A stretch of DNA of 64,000 nucleotides from Gallionellaceae bacterium (GCA_028714735.1 JAQTLU010000005.1:1-64000); one strand, 5' to 3'; counted from the first letter of the stretch, positions 1 to 7,555 are shown. The notes: generated from the letters alone by a model not told the origin. A program made the numbers and translations.

Positions 1-1
1 T

Positions 2-319
2 TGGCCGCGTATTCCAGGTCGGAAAAGCTTCTCTGCTTCATGTCTGTCCGGCAGGTTTGTGTTCGTTCAATTCTCCCAGAACCCAGGGGGTCAAAGCCGC
101 TCGGTTCGGGAATATTTCAGCGTGTCCCTAACAAATGCCATATATCAAGTTACCGGTGATGTGTCATTTACTCCTGATGCCGACAAGACCTATTACGTTA
201 AGGGCGAACTAGGCGATAACTACTCGGCAGTATGGCTCGAAGACAGTGATACTCATGTGGTAATCGATAAGAAGATTGAGCTAAATGGTTCAGCGAAGCT
301 GGGGATTATGGATAAGTAG
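2..319 (+). CDS. C-terminal part of an unknown protein, 5' end outside the window
   Basis: The reading frame is open from the window edge to a TAG at 317-319, giving about 105 residues. An internal GTG at 59 could be a start, but the frame continues upstream of it, so I read this as the 3' end of a longer gene. The tail is rich in Tyr, Asp and Val (for example the segment DKTYYVKGELG), which resembles the beta-rich end of small lipoprotein-type proteins; no signal peptide or catalytic motif is visible in the part seen. Base composition is clearly more AT-rich than the rest of the window, which suggests acquired DNA. Function unknown. Confidence 0.4.
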   Translation, partial: WPRIPGRKSFSASCLSGRFVFVQFSQNPGGQSRSVREYFSVSLTNAIYQVTGDVSFTPDADKTYYVKGELGDNYSAVWLEDSDTHVVIDKKIELNGSAKLGIMDK

Positions 320-367
320 TTTGGATACTGAGCAGCCGAACGCAATAAAAGGGGCACATAACGAACT

Positions 368-556
368 ATGACCACACTACAGAAACGAATGACTGAATGC
401 CGCGAACTTAAAGGATGGGGCCAGGAGTATTTGGCCAAGCTGGTGCACAGCCGGCAATCCACTATTAACCAATTACGAGCCGGCTCACTCGCCATAGATG
501 GCCGTAGCCGCATGTTTCTGTATTGCCCAAGATGCAACTTCAAGCCATTTCAATGA
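368..556 (+). pseudogene. Truncated XRE-type helix-turn-helix repressor
   Basis: The 62-residue product starts like phage and plasmid cI/Cro-type regulators: residues 3-40 contain a helix-turn-helix of the form LQKRMTECRELKGW...YLAKLV...QSTINQL. The protein then ends abruptly, just after the DNA-binding helices, without the C-terminal oligomerisation or LexA-like peptidase domain of full repressors. The stop lies at the point (about 555-575) where composition changes from AT-richer to the high-GC background, so the gene was probably cut by a recombination or deletion event. It may be a relic of a prophage or other mobile element. Confidence 0.5.
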
Positions 557-961
557 AGGGGCGCCTACCTGTAACGTGCCGGACCTCGAACTGGTCGGAG
601 TACGACCGGCTGGCCATCCACATCCTGTACCCGGAGGATGCGCGGGTCGCGGAACTGGCCGGCACCCGCGTCCTGCGCCAGGGCGAAACCCTGCACCTGC
701 GGCTGGAACTGGCGGTGCGCGGCGCGGTGATCGCCAAGGTCCTGAAAAAGATCGCCTGGAAGCTGGATGGCGCGGTGAAGTCGACCGCTGAAGCCTTGTC
801 GCTGGCCATGCCAGCTTCGGGCAAGCACACGCTCAGCCTCACTTACACCAGACTTACTGGACCGGCCGTTCTCCTACAGCACGACCATCGAGGTGCTCAC
901 GCCGGACGAATACCGCCGTCGCATCTCGGCGCCCCTGGCCGCACAGGGTGCACTGCTGTAG
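553..961 (+). pseudogene. Frameshifted fragment of an unknown protein
   Basis: One frame codes plausible protein from about 553 to about 847 (ending in ...GKHTLSLTY). The coding sense then continues in the next frame from about 857 to a TAG at 959-961 (DRPFSYSTTIEVLTPDEYRRR...). Both halves have the codon bias of the surrounding high-GC genes, and together they would make a beta-rich domain of about 130 residues. The break near 848-856 is a net +1 shift, so this is either a pseudogene or a sequencing error. The N-terminal side is missing, lost at the junction near 570. I do not recognise the family. Confidence 0.4.
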
Positions 962-1144
962 CTGGCTTGGCTCCCGCAGCCGATGAGTCGCCAGCCCGGG
1001 CCGACCTCGGGGCGCGGGATACCCGGGTCCTGGGCCAACGGCCATGTTGACGGCGCTGGCCATTTTTCCTGGTCCTGGCCGCAGGTTTTTCATGCAATCT
1101 GAGATACTGCATCCAATTCACTGAATTCTCACCTGGAGCTTCTT

Positions 1145-2500
1145 ATGCGTATGTCCCTGCCCATCCTGCTCGGCGCATCACTGATCGCTGCCGGCACCAC
1201 CGGCGCCCATGCCGACAACGCCATGTCGTTCATCGACCAGTCGTGCAGGAGCGTGACCAAGGCCCTCCAGTCAGTGATAACGACCCCGCTGGTGTCCTCC
1301 GAATACGTACAGCAACCCGCCCCGGGCGTGGTCGATGCGGATAGCGATGGCGATGGCGTGGTCGACCGCCTCGATGCCTGCCCGGGCACCCCGGCCGGGA
1401 CCAAGGTCGACCTGACCGGCTGCGCCCCAGGCGCCGACCAAGACCAGGACGGCGTCGAAGACCCGCTGGACCGCTGTCCGGACACCCCGGCCGGCCGCAA
1501 GGTTGGTGCCGACGGCTGCGAGCTGGACAGCGATGGCGACGGCGTCGTCAACGCCCTCGACCGCTGCCCGGACACCCCCGCCTGCCGCGTGGTCGACGCC
1601 CAGGGTTGCGAGCTGGATGCCGACGCCGACGGCGTCGTCGATGCCCTGGACCGTTGCCCGAACACCCCGGCCAACAGCGCGGTCGACGCCCAGGGCTGCG
1701 AACCGGACCGCGATGGCGATGGCGTCATCGACGCCCTGGACCGTTGCCCGGACACCCCGGCCGGCAGCACGGTCAATGCCCTGGGATGCGAACTGGACAG
1801 CGATGGCGACGGCATCATCGACTCGCAGGACCAGTGTCCGGGCACCCCTACGGGCGACCAGGTGGATGAAAAGGGCTGCCCCCTTCCTGTCGCTGCCACT
1901 CCAAAAGTAGAAGCGGCACAGCCGACCGAGCCGGCGGCCCAGCCGGTTCAGGTCGAACCCGCCGCAAGCCAGCCCGTGGTCGAGCCGCCTGTCGAGCCCG
2001 TCAAGGCCGTGGAGCCGCCGCCCGTGGTTGAAAGCGCCCCGGTGACCGAGCCGGCCACGCAACCTGTCCCGGTCGAACCCGCGGCAAGCCAGCCCGCGGT
2101 CGAGCCACCTGTCGAGCCCGCCCAGGCCGCGGAGCCGCCGCCTGTAATCGAAAGCGCGCCGGCGCCCGCGCCAGCCACGCAACCTGTCCCGGTCGAACCC
2201 GCGGTAAGCCAGCCCGTGGTCGAGACGCCTGTCGAGCCCGTCCAGGCCGTGGAGCCGCCGCCCGTGGTCGAAAGCGCACCGGTGGCCGAGCCGGCCGCCC
2301 AGCCGGTTCCGGTCGAACCCGCCGCAAGCCAGCCCGTGGTCGAGCCGCCCGCCAAGGCCGAACCGCTGACCGCGGTAATCGAACGCGTCCGGCCACCCGC
2401 GGCCGCCAAGGCGGCCTCACCGTCCAAGACCAAGGCAAAACGCAAGGCCAAGGTAAAACCGGCAGGCCGTCACTACAGCAGCAAGCCGCGGCACTATTGA
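1145..2500 (+). CDS. Secreted thrombospondin type-3 repeat protein with proline-rich repeats
   Basis: The 451-residue product begins with a Sec signal peptide (cleavage probably after AHA, about residue 23). Residues about 64-246 hold six copies of a 30-residue calcium-binding thrombospondin type-3 repeat, each with a D-x-D-x-DG(V/I)-x-(D/N)-x-x-D-x-CP core. Residues 262 to about 406 are a Pro/Glu/Val-rich segment built from 40-residue repeats. The C-terminus is strongly basic (many Lys/Arg). In related proteins TSP3 repeats link an outer-membrane barrel to an OmpA peptidoglycan-binding domain; here neither is present. It is likely an envelope or secreted calcium-binding structural protein. 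The gene converges on the globin gene. Confidence 0.75.
   Translation: MRMSLPILLGASLIAAGTTGAHADNAMSFIDQSCRSVTKALQSVITTPLVSSEYVQQPAPGVVDADSDGDGVVDRLDACPGTPAGTKVDLTGCAPGADQDQDGVEDPLDRCPDTPAGRKVGADGCELDSDGDGVVNALDRCPDTPACRVVDAQGCELDADADGVVDALDRCPNTPANSAVDAQGCEPDRDGDGVIDALDRCPDTPAGSTVNALGCELDSDGDGIIDSQDQCPGTPTGDQVDEKGCPLPVAATPKVEAAQPTEPAAQPVQVEPAASQPVVEPPVEPVKAVEPPPVVESAPVTEPATQPVPVEPAASQPAVEPPVEPAQAAEPPPVIESAPAPAPATQPVPVEPAVSQPVVETPVEPVQAVEPPPVVESAPVAEPAAQPVPVEPAASQPVVEPPAKAEPLTAVIERVRPPAAAKAASPSKTKAKRKAKVKPAGRHYSSKPRHY
1338..1877 (+). repeat. Six 90-bp tandem repeats encoding TSP3 units
   Basis: The DNA behind the six thrombospondin-3 units repeats with a period of about 90 bp. The most alike units share long runs around the codons for DRCPDTPA, and divergence is mostly at third positions, which fits expansion by unequal recombination. 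Confidence 0.7.
1928..2365 (+). repeat. 120-bp tandem repeats encoding a Pro/Glu/Val-rich linker
   Basis: Three full 120-bp units start at 1928, 2048 and 2168, and a partial fourth starts at 2288. Each encodes 40 residues of the form EPA(A/T)QPVxVEPAxSQPxVE...PPPVxESAP. The period is a multiple of three, so copy-number change would keep the frame and alter linker length. Confidence 0.85.
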
Positions 2501-2514
2501 TTCCCGGCAACCCT

Positions 2515-2538
2515 GCCTGCCCCCGACCAGGGGCAGGC
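2515..2538. terminator. Hairpin between convergent genes
   Basis: A perfect 9-bp stem GCCTGCCCC / GGGGCAGGC with a 6-nt loop lies between the stop codons of the repeat protein and the globin gene. No T-run follows on either side, so it is at most a weak bidirectional terminator or a transcript-stabilising hairpin. Confidence 0.45.
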
Positions 2539-2546
2539 TCGTGCGG

Positions 2547-2960
2547 TCAGGCGGGCACGTAGGCAGCTTCCTTCATCACATTGGCCAGGGTGGTGTAGGC
2601 GATGGTCCAGGCCTCCCTGGTGGCCGGGGTGAAGTCCTCGCCCAGGCCTTGTTCCAGGGTCCACAGGATGGCGGCGCCCACGGTGTCGTAGTGCTTGGCC
2701 TCGACCCCATAGGCCACATGGCGGCGGCCCATTTCCTGGATGTTGGGCACCAGATCGCCCAGGTTGGTGATGCCGTTCACCACCACGTTGAGGGAGGCCA
2801 TCAACTTGCGGCCCTGTTCCTTCATGTCACCCCTGAACATGGGCTTCACGGCGGGATCCAGCTCGAACAGCTTGCCGTAGAACAGTTCGGCTGCAGTGTC
2901 CTTGATCGGGACAACCTTGGTCCAGGAGGACTGGATGAGGGCGATTTGCTCGGGAGTCAT
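2547..2960 (-). CDS. Single-domain bacterial globin
   Basis: The 137-residue protein matches the Vitreoscilla haemoglobin-like single-domain globins in length and pattern: an N-terminal A helix (MTPEQIALIQSSW), the CD-corner Phe in PMF, and the proximal F8 His in RRHVAYGV. There is no FAD/NAD reductase domain, so it is not a flavohaemoglobin. Such proteins bind O2 or NO and act in NO detoxification or oxygen supply under microaerobic conditions. The start at 2960 is preceded by AAGGAA at good spacing; longer in-frame starts lack this. It lies downstream of, and in the same direction as, the candidate small RNA, from which it is separated by a strong terminator. Confidence 0.85.
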   Translation of the reverse strand: MTPEQIALIQSSWTKVVPIKDTAAELFYGKLFELDPAVKPMFRGDMKEQGRKLMASLNVVVNGITNLGDLVPNIQEMGRRHVAYGVEAKHYDTVGAAILWTLEQGLGEDFTPATREAWTIAYTTLANVMKEAAYVPA

Positions 2961-3068
2961 GGTGTTTCCTTCTTGAGTTAAAAAATCACAAGGGGTCATC
3001 AGGTAACGGGTTCGATGCACCGATCGATGGTCTGGCCGCCTGTCCATCGTCCGATCCATTCAAGTGAC

Positions 3069-3107
3069 AAAAAAAAACGTCCTGCCCAGCTCTCGCCGGA
3101 CAGGACG
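3069..3107 (-). terminator. Intrinsic terminator of the candidate small RNA
   Basis: On the minus strand a 7-bp perfect stem (CGTCCTG/CAGGACG, 3078-3107), extended by inner GC pairs, is followed directly by nine T residues (3077-3069). This is a textbook rho-independent terminator. It does not closely follow any coding gene; the nearest upstream gene on that strand ends about 300 nt away at 3406. Confidence 0.9.
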
Positions 3108-3170
3108 CCGTTGTCCTATCGCACCTACCTCGGTGCCGAATGAGTGCGGTTACCTAACGCATTCGATTCA
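3069..3170 (-). ncRNA. Candidate sigma54-dependent small RNA, about 100 nt
   Basis: This is inferred from signals on the minus strand: a near-consensus RpoN promoter predicting a start near 3170 and a strong intrinsic terminator ending near 3069, with no open reading frame of note between. The transcript would fold into three stem-loops: 3138-3164 (GAATG...CATTC with inner pairing), 3121-3136 (GCACC/GGTGC with loop GAGGUA) and the terminator stem 3078-3107. It does not carry the conserved core of 4.5S/SRP RNA or other housekeeping RNAs I know. Regulation is probably by an enhancer-binding protein acting at the TGT-N10-ACA site upstream. Targets are unknown. Confidence 0.6.
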
Positions 3171-3180
3171 ACTAGCTACT

Positions 3181-3196
3181 AGCAGGGATCGTGCCA
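3181..3196 (-). promoter_or_regulatory. Sigma54 (RpoN) -24/-12 promoter
   Basis: The minus strand reads TGGCACGATCCCTGCT. GG and GC are separated by exactly 10 nt, the -24 half TGGCACG is fully consensus and the -12 half CTGCT has one difference from TTGCW. A C precedes it, as in the consensus YTGGCACG. Predicted transcription start is near 3170. Confidence 0.8.
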
Positions 3197-3212
3197 GTAA
3201 ACGCCACCTGCC

Positions 3213-3225
3213 TAACCCAATGATT
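3213..3225 (-). promoter_or_regulatory. IHF-like site between enhancer and RpoN promoter
   Basis: The minus-strand sequence AATCATTGGGTTA matches the IHF consensus WATCAANNNNTTR with one mismatch. It lies between the promoter and the upstream element, where IHF bends DNA in many nif promoters. Confidence 0.4.
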
Positions 3226-3310
3226 TTTACGAATTATCGCGCCGGCACTCCAGCCAAGCCGGCAGCGGCGCACCAGCCTTGGGCAGGAAAGGCACAATTT
3301 TGGCGCTGCC

Positions 3311-3328
3311 ATGTAGGCGGCCTGACAT
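3311..3328. promoter_or_regulatory. NifA-type upstream activator sequence (TGT-N10-ACA)
   Basis: TGT at 3312-3314 and ACA at 3325-3327 are separated by 10 nt, and the dyad extends to ATGT...ACAT with internal AGGC/GCCT symmetry. It is centred about 150 bp upstream of the predicted start of the small RNA, at the far end of the usual distance for NifA sites. By chance such a site is expected about once per 4 kb, so the placement is what gives it weight. Confidence 0.5.
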
Positions 3329-3405
3329 CGGCAGAGAATGGGCAATGCGGGCAGTTACCCCGCCCGGCGATCAGAAGCCCCGCGACGCACGTCGGCAGTT
3401 CGACT

Positions 3406-3957
3406 TCAGCCCCGGACCAGGCCCGCTTCCACCTTGTCGCGGGTTGCCTTGTCGAGCAGCAGCTCGATCAGGGCCAGGGCGAAATCCATCGCCGTGCCCG
3501 GCCCGCGCGAAGTCACCACCTTGCCGTCGATGACCACCGGCTCGGTCAGGTAACGAACCCCCGGAATCGGCAGCCGGTCGACGAAGCCGGGGTAGCTGGT
3601 GGCCCGTTTGCCGTCGAGCAGGCCGGCCTGGGCCAGGGCGATGGGCGCGGCACAGATGGCGGCGGTGTATTTTCCGGCTGCGGACAGCCTTTTCAGCAGG
3701 GCCTGGATGCGGGGATCGTTGGTCAGGTTTTCCGCACCCGGCATGCCGCCCGGCAGGGCGATCATGTCGAAGTCGCGTCCGATCACTTCGTCGAGCGTGG
3801 CGTCCGGCTGCACCCGGTTACCGCGCGAGCCCTTGACCAGGCCGGTCTGCAAGCCGGCGGTGACAACCTCGATGCCGGCCCGGCGCAGCAGGTCGACGAT
3901 GGTGATGGCTTCCAGGTCTTCAAAACCATGGGCCAACGGAACCAGGACCGTTTTCAT
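3406..3957 (-). CDS. DJ-1/PfpI (ThiJ) family protein
   Basis: The 183-residue protein has the DJ-1/PfpI fold signature: an early acidic residue in GFEDLEA, the ALPGGMPGAENL strand, and the nucleophile-elbow Cys in AAICAAPIAL. Family members are glyoxalases/deglycases, chaperones or redox-sensing proteins; which of these applies cannot be read from sequence. The start at 3957 has an AAGGAGG ribosome binding site that lies inside the end of the preceding FAD oxidase gene, only one base separates the two genes, and they are probably co-transcribed with hslR. Confidence 0.85.
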   Translation of the reverse strand: MKTVLVPLAHGFEDLEAITIVDLLRRAGIEVVTAGLQTGLVKGSRGNRVQPDATLDEVIGRDFDMIALPGGMPGAENLTNDPRIQALLKRLSAAGKYTAAICAAPIALAQAGLLDGKRATSYPGFVDRLPIPGVRYLTEPVVIDGKVVTSRGPGTAMDFALALIELLLDKATRDKVEAGLVRG

Positions 3958-3958
3958 A

Positions 3959-5116
3959 TCATCCTCCTTGTGCCGCATATACGGCGGCATCGCCCAGCGA
4001 CAAACCGTTGAGATAATTTCCGACCAGTCGGACCGGGGTGTCCGCCAGTGCCGAACGCAATTCCCTGGCCAGCGCCACCGAAGCCGGGGTCAGGGCCGGC
4101 AGGCGGTTGGTCTTTGCCGTTTCGTAGGCGAAGTCGGCCGGCTCGCAGCCGAGCACCGCCGCCATCTTGCGGCGCCGGGCGTCGCCATCCAGGAGGCCCG
4201 GCTTGAAGTGGAAGGCGAAGCCGCGCCAATCGGGGTGCGCCAGGTAGTCGCGGCTGACCGCGGAAAAATAGGCGTCGTCGCCGCCGATCAACCCGGCCAC
4301 CGGCGGCAGTTTCACCTTGCCGGCCGGCACCACCACGGCATGGGTCTCGATCTCGGCCATGACCGTGGCGCGCAAGCGGCAGGCCAGTTCCGGCACGATG
4401 TGTTCCAGCAGGCCGGCGGCAACATCGAGCGGCGCGGCGATGACCACCTCGCGCGCACTCAGTTCGCCCTCGGCCAGCACGATACGCACGCCCTCGTCCG
4501 CCATCGACAGGGTCTGCACCGGCTGGCCGAGACGCACATCCAGCCCCGTCGCCAGTTCGGTCAGCCAGCCCTGCAGGCCACCGGCATGGGTGAACTTGCG
4601 CGGCGCCGCCTTGATCCGCTGCTTGCGCTTGAACAGCCATTCGGCGGGATACGGCCCGGCCGCCTGCGACAGCACCGCGGCGAAGGCCGGGGCCAGCAGC
4701 CTCTGCCAGTTGCCGCGCCCGAGCAGGCGGGTGAACCAGGTCTCGACATCGAGGCCGGCCTTGTCCTTGCCGAGGCCGAACGGCAGCGTGAGCGCCGCCT
4801 CCAGGAAGCCGACGCGGCCAAATGGCGATTGCGGCTTGCCGGCCTTGAGGAAGTGGTAACCCACCTTGGCGCGCGGGATCAGGTTGCCGAAGGCCGTGTC
4901 CGGGTTCAGCGCCAGCAGGGCGCCGTAGGAGTTGTAGGCGGTGTGGGCGCCCAGTTCCAGCCAGAAGTCGGCGACCGGATGCCAGGTATGGCAGCAGCCG
5001 CCCAGCCGATCGCCCGCTTCCAGGAGGACGACGTTGCGCCCGGCGCGCCGGGCGTAGGCGGCGGCGGTGATGCCGCTGACACCGCCGCCGATCACGATGA
5101 GGTCGAATTCGGGCAT
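3959..5116 (-). CDS. FAD-dependent amine-oxidase/protoporphyrinogen-oxidase-like flavoprotein
   Basis: The 385-residue protein opens with a dinucleotide-binding motif (VIGGGVSGITAA, then an acidic residue in LLEAGDRLGG), typical of the flavin-containing amine oxidase/phytoene desaturase superfamily. The substrate domain in the middle does not identify a substrate, and the C-terminal flavin-contact segment (LVGNYLNGLSLGDA) resembles protoporphyrinogen oxidase-like proteins (GN.L.G.S..DA). It is cytoplasmic or membrane-associated with no signal peptide. The start is supported by AAGGAA five bases upstream. It sits between hslR and the PfpI gene in the same direction. A HemY-like role is possible but not shown. 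Confidence 0.75.
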   Translation of the reverse strand: MPEFDLIVIGGGVSGITAAAYARRAGRNVVLLEAGDRLGGCCHTWHPVADFWLELGAHTAYNSYGALLALNPDTAFGNLIPRAKVGYHFLKAGKPQSPFGRVGFLEAALTLPFGLGKDKAGLDVETWFTRLLGRGNWQRLLAPAFAAVLSQAAGPYPAEWLFKRKQRIKAAPRKFTHAGGLQGWLTELATGLDVRLGQPVQTLSMADEGVRIVLAEGELSAREVVIAAPLDVAAGLLEHIVPELACRLRATVMAEIETHAVVVPAGKVKLPPVAGLIGGDDAYFSAVSRDYLAHPDWRGFAFHFKPGLLDGDARRRKMAAVLGCEPADFAYETAKTNRLPALTPASVALARELRSALADTPVRLVGNYLNGLSLGDAAVYAAQGG

Positions 5117-5138
5117 GGTTCCTTCTTGCTTGATGCGC

Positions 5139-5516
5139 TTATTCGTGGGTGAATCGGTGGATCAGCCGACGATCCCGTTTCGTCGGCCGGCCCTTGAGTT
5201 CAGCGGCAGGATTGTGACACAGGCGGCGCTCGGCCACCCGTTCCTCGCGCCGCTGCCGGCTGGACTCGTCCTCGTCATACAGGGTCCGGGCCACCTCGGC
5301 CGGGCCGCGCCGGTCGGACAACCCGCAGACCGTCACGTCCCACTCGAATTCGCCGATATGGAGCAGGATCCGGTCGCCCGCCCTGACCTCCTTGCTCGGC
5401 TTGGCCCGGTCGCCGTTCAACTTCACCCGGCCGCCGTCGACCGCCTGGCAGGCCAGGCTGCGGGTCTTGAAAAATCGTGCGGCCCAGAGCCACTTGTCGA
5501 TACGCAGTTTGTCCAT
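5139..5516 (-). CDS. hslR: Heat shock protein 15, ribosome-associated S4-domain protein
   Basis: The 125-residue protein starts with an S4 RNA-binding domain (RIDKWLWAARFFKTRSLA...GGRVKLNG...KPSKEV) and ends in a basic tail, the size and architecture of E. coli Hsp15. Hsp15 binds 50S subunits that carry nascent chain-tRNA after abortive translation and helps recycle them. It is the first gene of a minus-strand group with the FAD oxidase and PfpI genes; the upstream lipoprotein gene is divergent, and the shared 70-bp gap holds promoter-like sequence near 5521 (TATAGT on the plus strand). Confidence 0.9.
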   Translation of the reverse strand: MDKLRIDKWLWAARFFKTRSLACQAVDGGRVKLNGDRAKPSKEVRAGDRILLHIGEFEWDVTVCGLSDRRGPAEVARTLYDEDESSRQRREERVAERRLCHNPAAELKGRPTKRDRRLIHRFTHE

Positions 5517-5585
5517 TCGCTATAGTGTTGGAAACCTGTCGCCCGCTTGCGGGTCCTAACGGCGATCATATCAGGGGAAGCCAGC

Positions 5586-6146
5586 ATGCCCACCTACCGC
5601 ACCCTCCTTTCAGGCATCGTCCTGCCGGCCTTGCTCGGAGCCTGTGCCGACCAGCCCGGACGGGAGCCCGGCTCGCAATATTATGCCTATCCTGCCGGGC
5701 TGACGGTCAGCCTCGAGCGAGCGCTGGCCATTCCGCCCGGCGAAGCGACGGTGCGACTCCAATATGGCCATACGGTCGCCCGCAACGGCGTGCAGGAAAC
5801 CGACCCGTATTGCATCCTCGAACTGGGTACGGTTTCCGACGCCGCGCAGACCGTGCCGCCGGGGTCGTTCCGGATCACCCGCAGCCAGCGCCGGGTGGAG
5901 GCCTTCTCGGGCATGCCGGTCATGTTCGCCCCGTTGTTCGGGGGCGGCATAGGGGAAGACGGCGGGCCCAGCCAGATCTACTACATCACCGAGTTCAGGC
6001 TGCATTCAGACGCCCAACCCGATGTCCGCAGCCTCACCTGCCAGCACGACCAGGGCACCGGCGGGGTCGGCATCCCGCGCCACCTGACCCTGGCCGAGAT
6101 GCGCCAGGCCCTGGGCGGGTATTTCGTGCTCGATCTGGGCCGCTAA
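5586..6146 (+). CDS. Conserved hypothetical lipoprotein
   Basis: The 186-residue product has a lipoprotein signal sequence with lipobox LLGAC (Cys at about residue 20), so it is probably anchored in the outer membrane. The mature part begins with the segment YYAYPAGLTVSLERALAIPPG and is predicted to be beta-rich; no catalytic motif is evident. The start at 5586 is chosen because AGGGGAAG precedes it and it gives a proper signal peptide. The gene ends by overlapping four bases of the convergent nuclease gene. Function unknown. Confidence 0.75.
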   Translation: MPTYRTLLSGIVLPALLGACADQPGREPGSQYYAYPAGLTVSLERALAIPPGEATVRLQYGHTVARNGVQETDPYCILELGTVSDAAQTVPPGSFRITRSQRRVEAFSGMPVMFAPLFGGGIGEDGGPSQIYYITEFRLHSDAQPDVRSLTCQHDQGTGGVGIPRHLTLAEMRQALGGYFVLDLGR

Positions 6147-7555
6147 TCAAGCGTGTAGCTGGCGCCGTTCTCCGGCGTTTCCACCTGCCAGCCATAGCGT
6201 TCCCGGATCGTGGCGGCGAAGCCGGCCGCGGTTTCTGCCTCGCCGTGGACCACGAAGGTCTTCTGCGGCGCCCGCTTGAACCGCGCCAGCCAGCCCAGCA
6301 GGGCGTCGCGGTCGGCATGGGCGGACAGGCCGCCCAGGGTGTAGACGCTCGCCCGTACCGGGATCGGCTCGCCGAAGATGCGCACGTAGGGCGCGTGGTC
6401 GACCAGCCGGCGGCCCAGGGTGCCCTGGGCCTGGAAGCCGGCAATGATCACGGTGCATTCCTTGCGCGGCAGGTTGTTCTTCAGATGGTGCTTGATCCGG
6501 CCGGCATCGCACATGCCGGAGGCTGAAATGATGATGGCGCCCTGGCGGATGGTATTGATCGCCATGGACTCCTCCGGACTGCCGGTAAACTGGATATAGG
6601 GCAGGTCATGGCCATTGCGCCGGCCCCACTCCAGCAACTTGCGCGACTCCACGTCGAGCAGGTCGCTGTGGCGCAGGGTGACCTCGGTCGCGGCCGTGGC
6701 CATCGGCGAGTCGACGAAGATGGCCAGCGAAGCCGATATGCGTTCCTGCCGGATCAGGTCCAGCAGCAGGTAGATGATCTCCTGGGTGCGCCCGACCGCG
6801 AAGGACGGGATGACCACGTTGCCCTTCTTGCGCTGCAGGGTGTCGTTGACCGCGAACACCAGTTCCTCGACGGTCTCCGCCATGGACTTGTGCAGGCGGT
6901 CGCCATAGGTCGACTCGACCAGCAAATAATCGGCCTCTTCGATGACGGTCGGGTCGTTCATCAACGGCCGGTCGGGCATGCCCAGGTCGCCGGAGAACAC
7001 CAGCTTGGTCTCCTTGCCGTGCGCGGACAGCCAGACCTCGACGATGCTGGAACCGAGGATATGGCCGGCGTCGCGGAAACGGACCCGGACCCCGGCATGC
7101 GGCCCGAAGGCCTGGTCGTATTCGTGCCGCCGGAGTTTTTTCAGGCTGCTCCTGGCCTGCTCGACCGTATACAGTGGCGCCGTCTCGCCCTTCAGTGCGC
7201 CGCGCTTCTTGCGCCGGTCGTAGTTGCGCCACTCGGCCTCCTTCTCGGCGATGTGGGCGGCATCCGGCAGCAGCACGCCGAGCAGGTCGGCGGTGGCGTC
7301 GGTGCAGTGGACCGGGCCGCGGAAACCCAGGTTGATCAGGCGCGGCAGCAGGCCGGAATGGTCGAGGTGGGCATGGGTGACGAGGACGAAATCGATGCCC
7401 TCCGGGTCGAAGCCGGGAAAGCGCCGGTTCTTCGGCTCCGCCTCGCGGCCGCCCTGGAACATGCCGCAGTCGACGAGGAAGCGGACCCCCTCCGTCTCCA
7501 CCAGGTAGCAGGACCCGGTCACTTCTCGGGCGGCGCCCAGTACGGTCAGTTTCAT
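6143..7555 (-). CDS. Metallo-beta-lactamase/beta-CASP family RNase (CPSF-like)
   Basis: The 470-residue protein has the metal-binding HAHLDH motif near residue 60, further MBL motifs (AGHILGSS, FSGDLG), a beta-CASP domain and a C-terminal SAHAD motif with a conserved terminal His (VVHGE), the full set for an active RNase of the CPSF73-like bacterial group. It probably processes or degrades RNA in the cytoplasm. I choose the ATG at 7555 because a GAGGGG ribosome binding site is well spaced for it; an ATG two codons earlier (7561) is almost on top of that site. It overlaps the convergent lipoprotein gene by four bases. Confidence 0.85.
   Translation of the reverse strand: MKLTVLGAAREVTGSCYLVETEGVRFLVDCGMFQGGREAEPKNRRFPGFDPEGIDFVLVTHAHLDHSGLLPRLINLGFRGPVHCTDATADLLGVLLPDAAHIAEKEAEWRNYDRRKKRGALKGETAPLYTVEQARSSLKKLRRHEYDQAFGPHAGVRVRFRDAGHILGSSIVEVWLSAHGKETKLVFSGDLGMPDRPLMNDPTVIEEADYLLVESTYGDRLHKSMAETVEELVFAVNDTLQRKKGNVVIPSFAVGRTQEIIYLLLDLIRQERISASLAIFVDSPMATAATEVTLRHSDLLDVESRKLLEWGRRNGHDLPYIQFTGSPEESMAINTIRQGAIIISASGMCDAGRIKHHLKNNLPRKECTVIIAGFQAQGTLGRRLVDHAPYVRIFGEPIPVRASVYTLGGLSAHADRDALLGWLARFKRAPQKTFVVHGEAETAAGFAATIRERYGWQVETPENGASYTLD

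Noticed and set aside
3069-3170. 4.5S/SRP RNA, 6S RNA or tRNA as the identity of the small RNA
   Set aside because: The conserved SRP apical loop, 6S open-bubble structure and tRNA arms are all absent, and such RNAs are not expected to have a sigma54 promoter.
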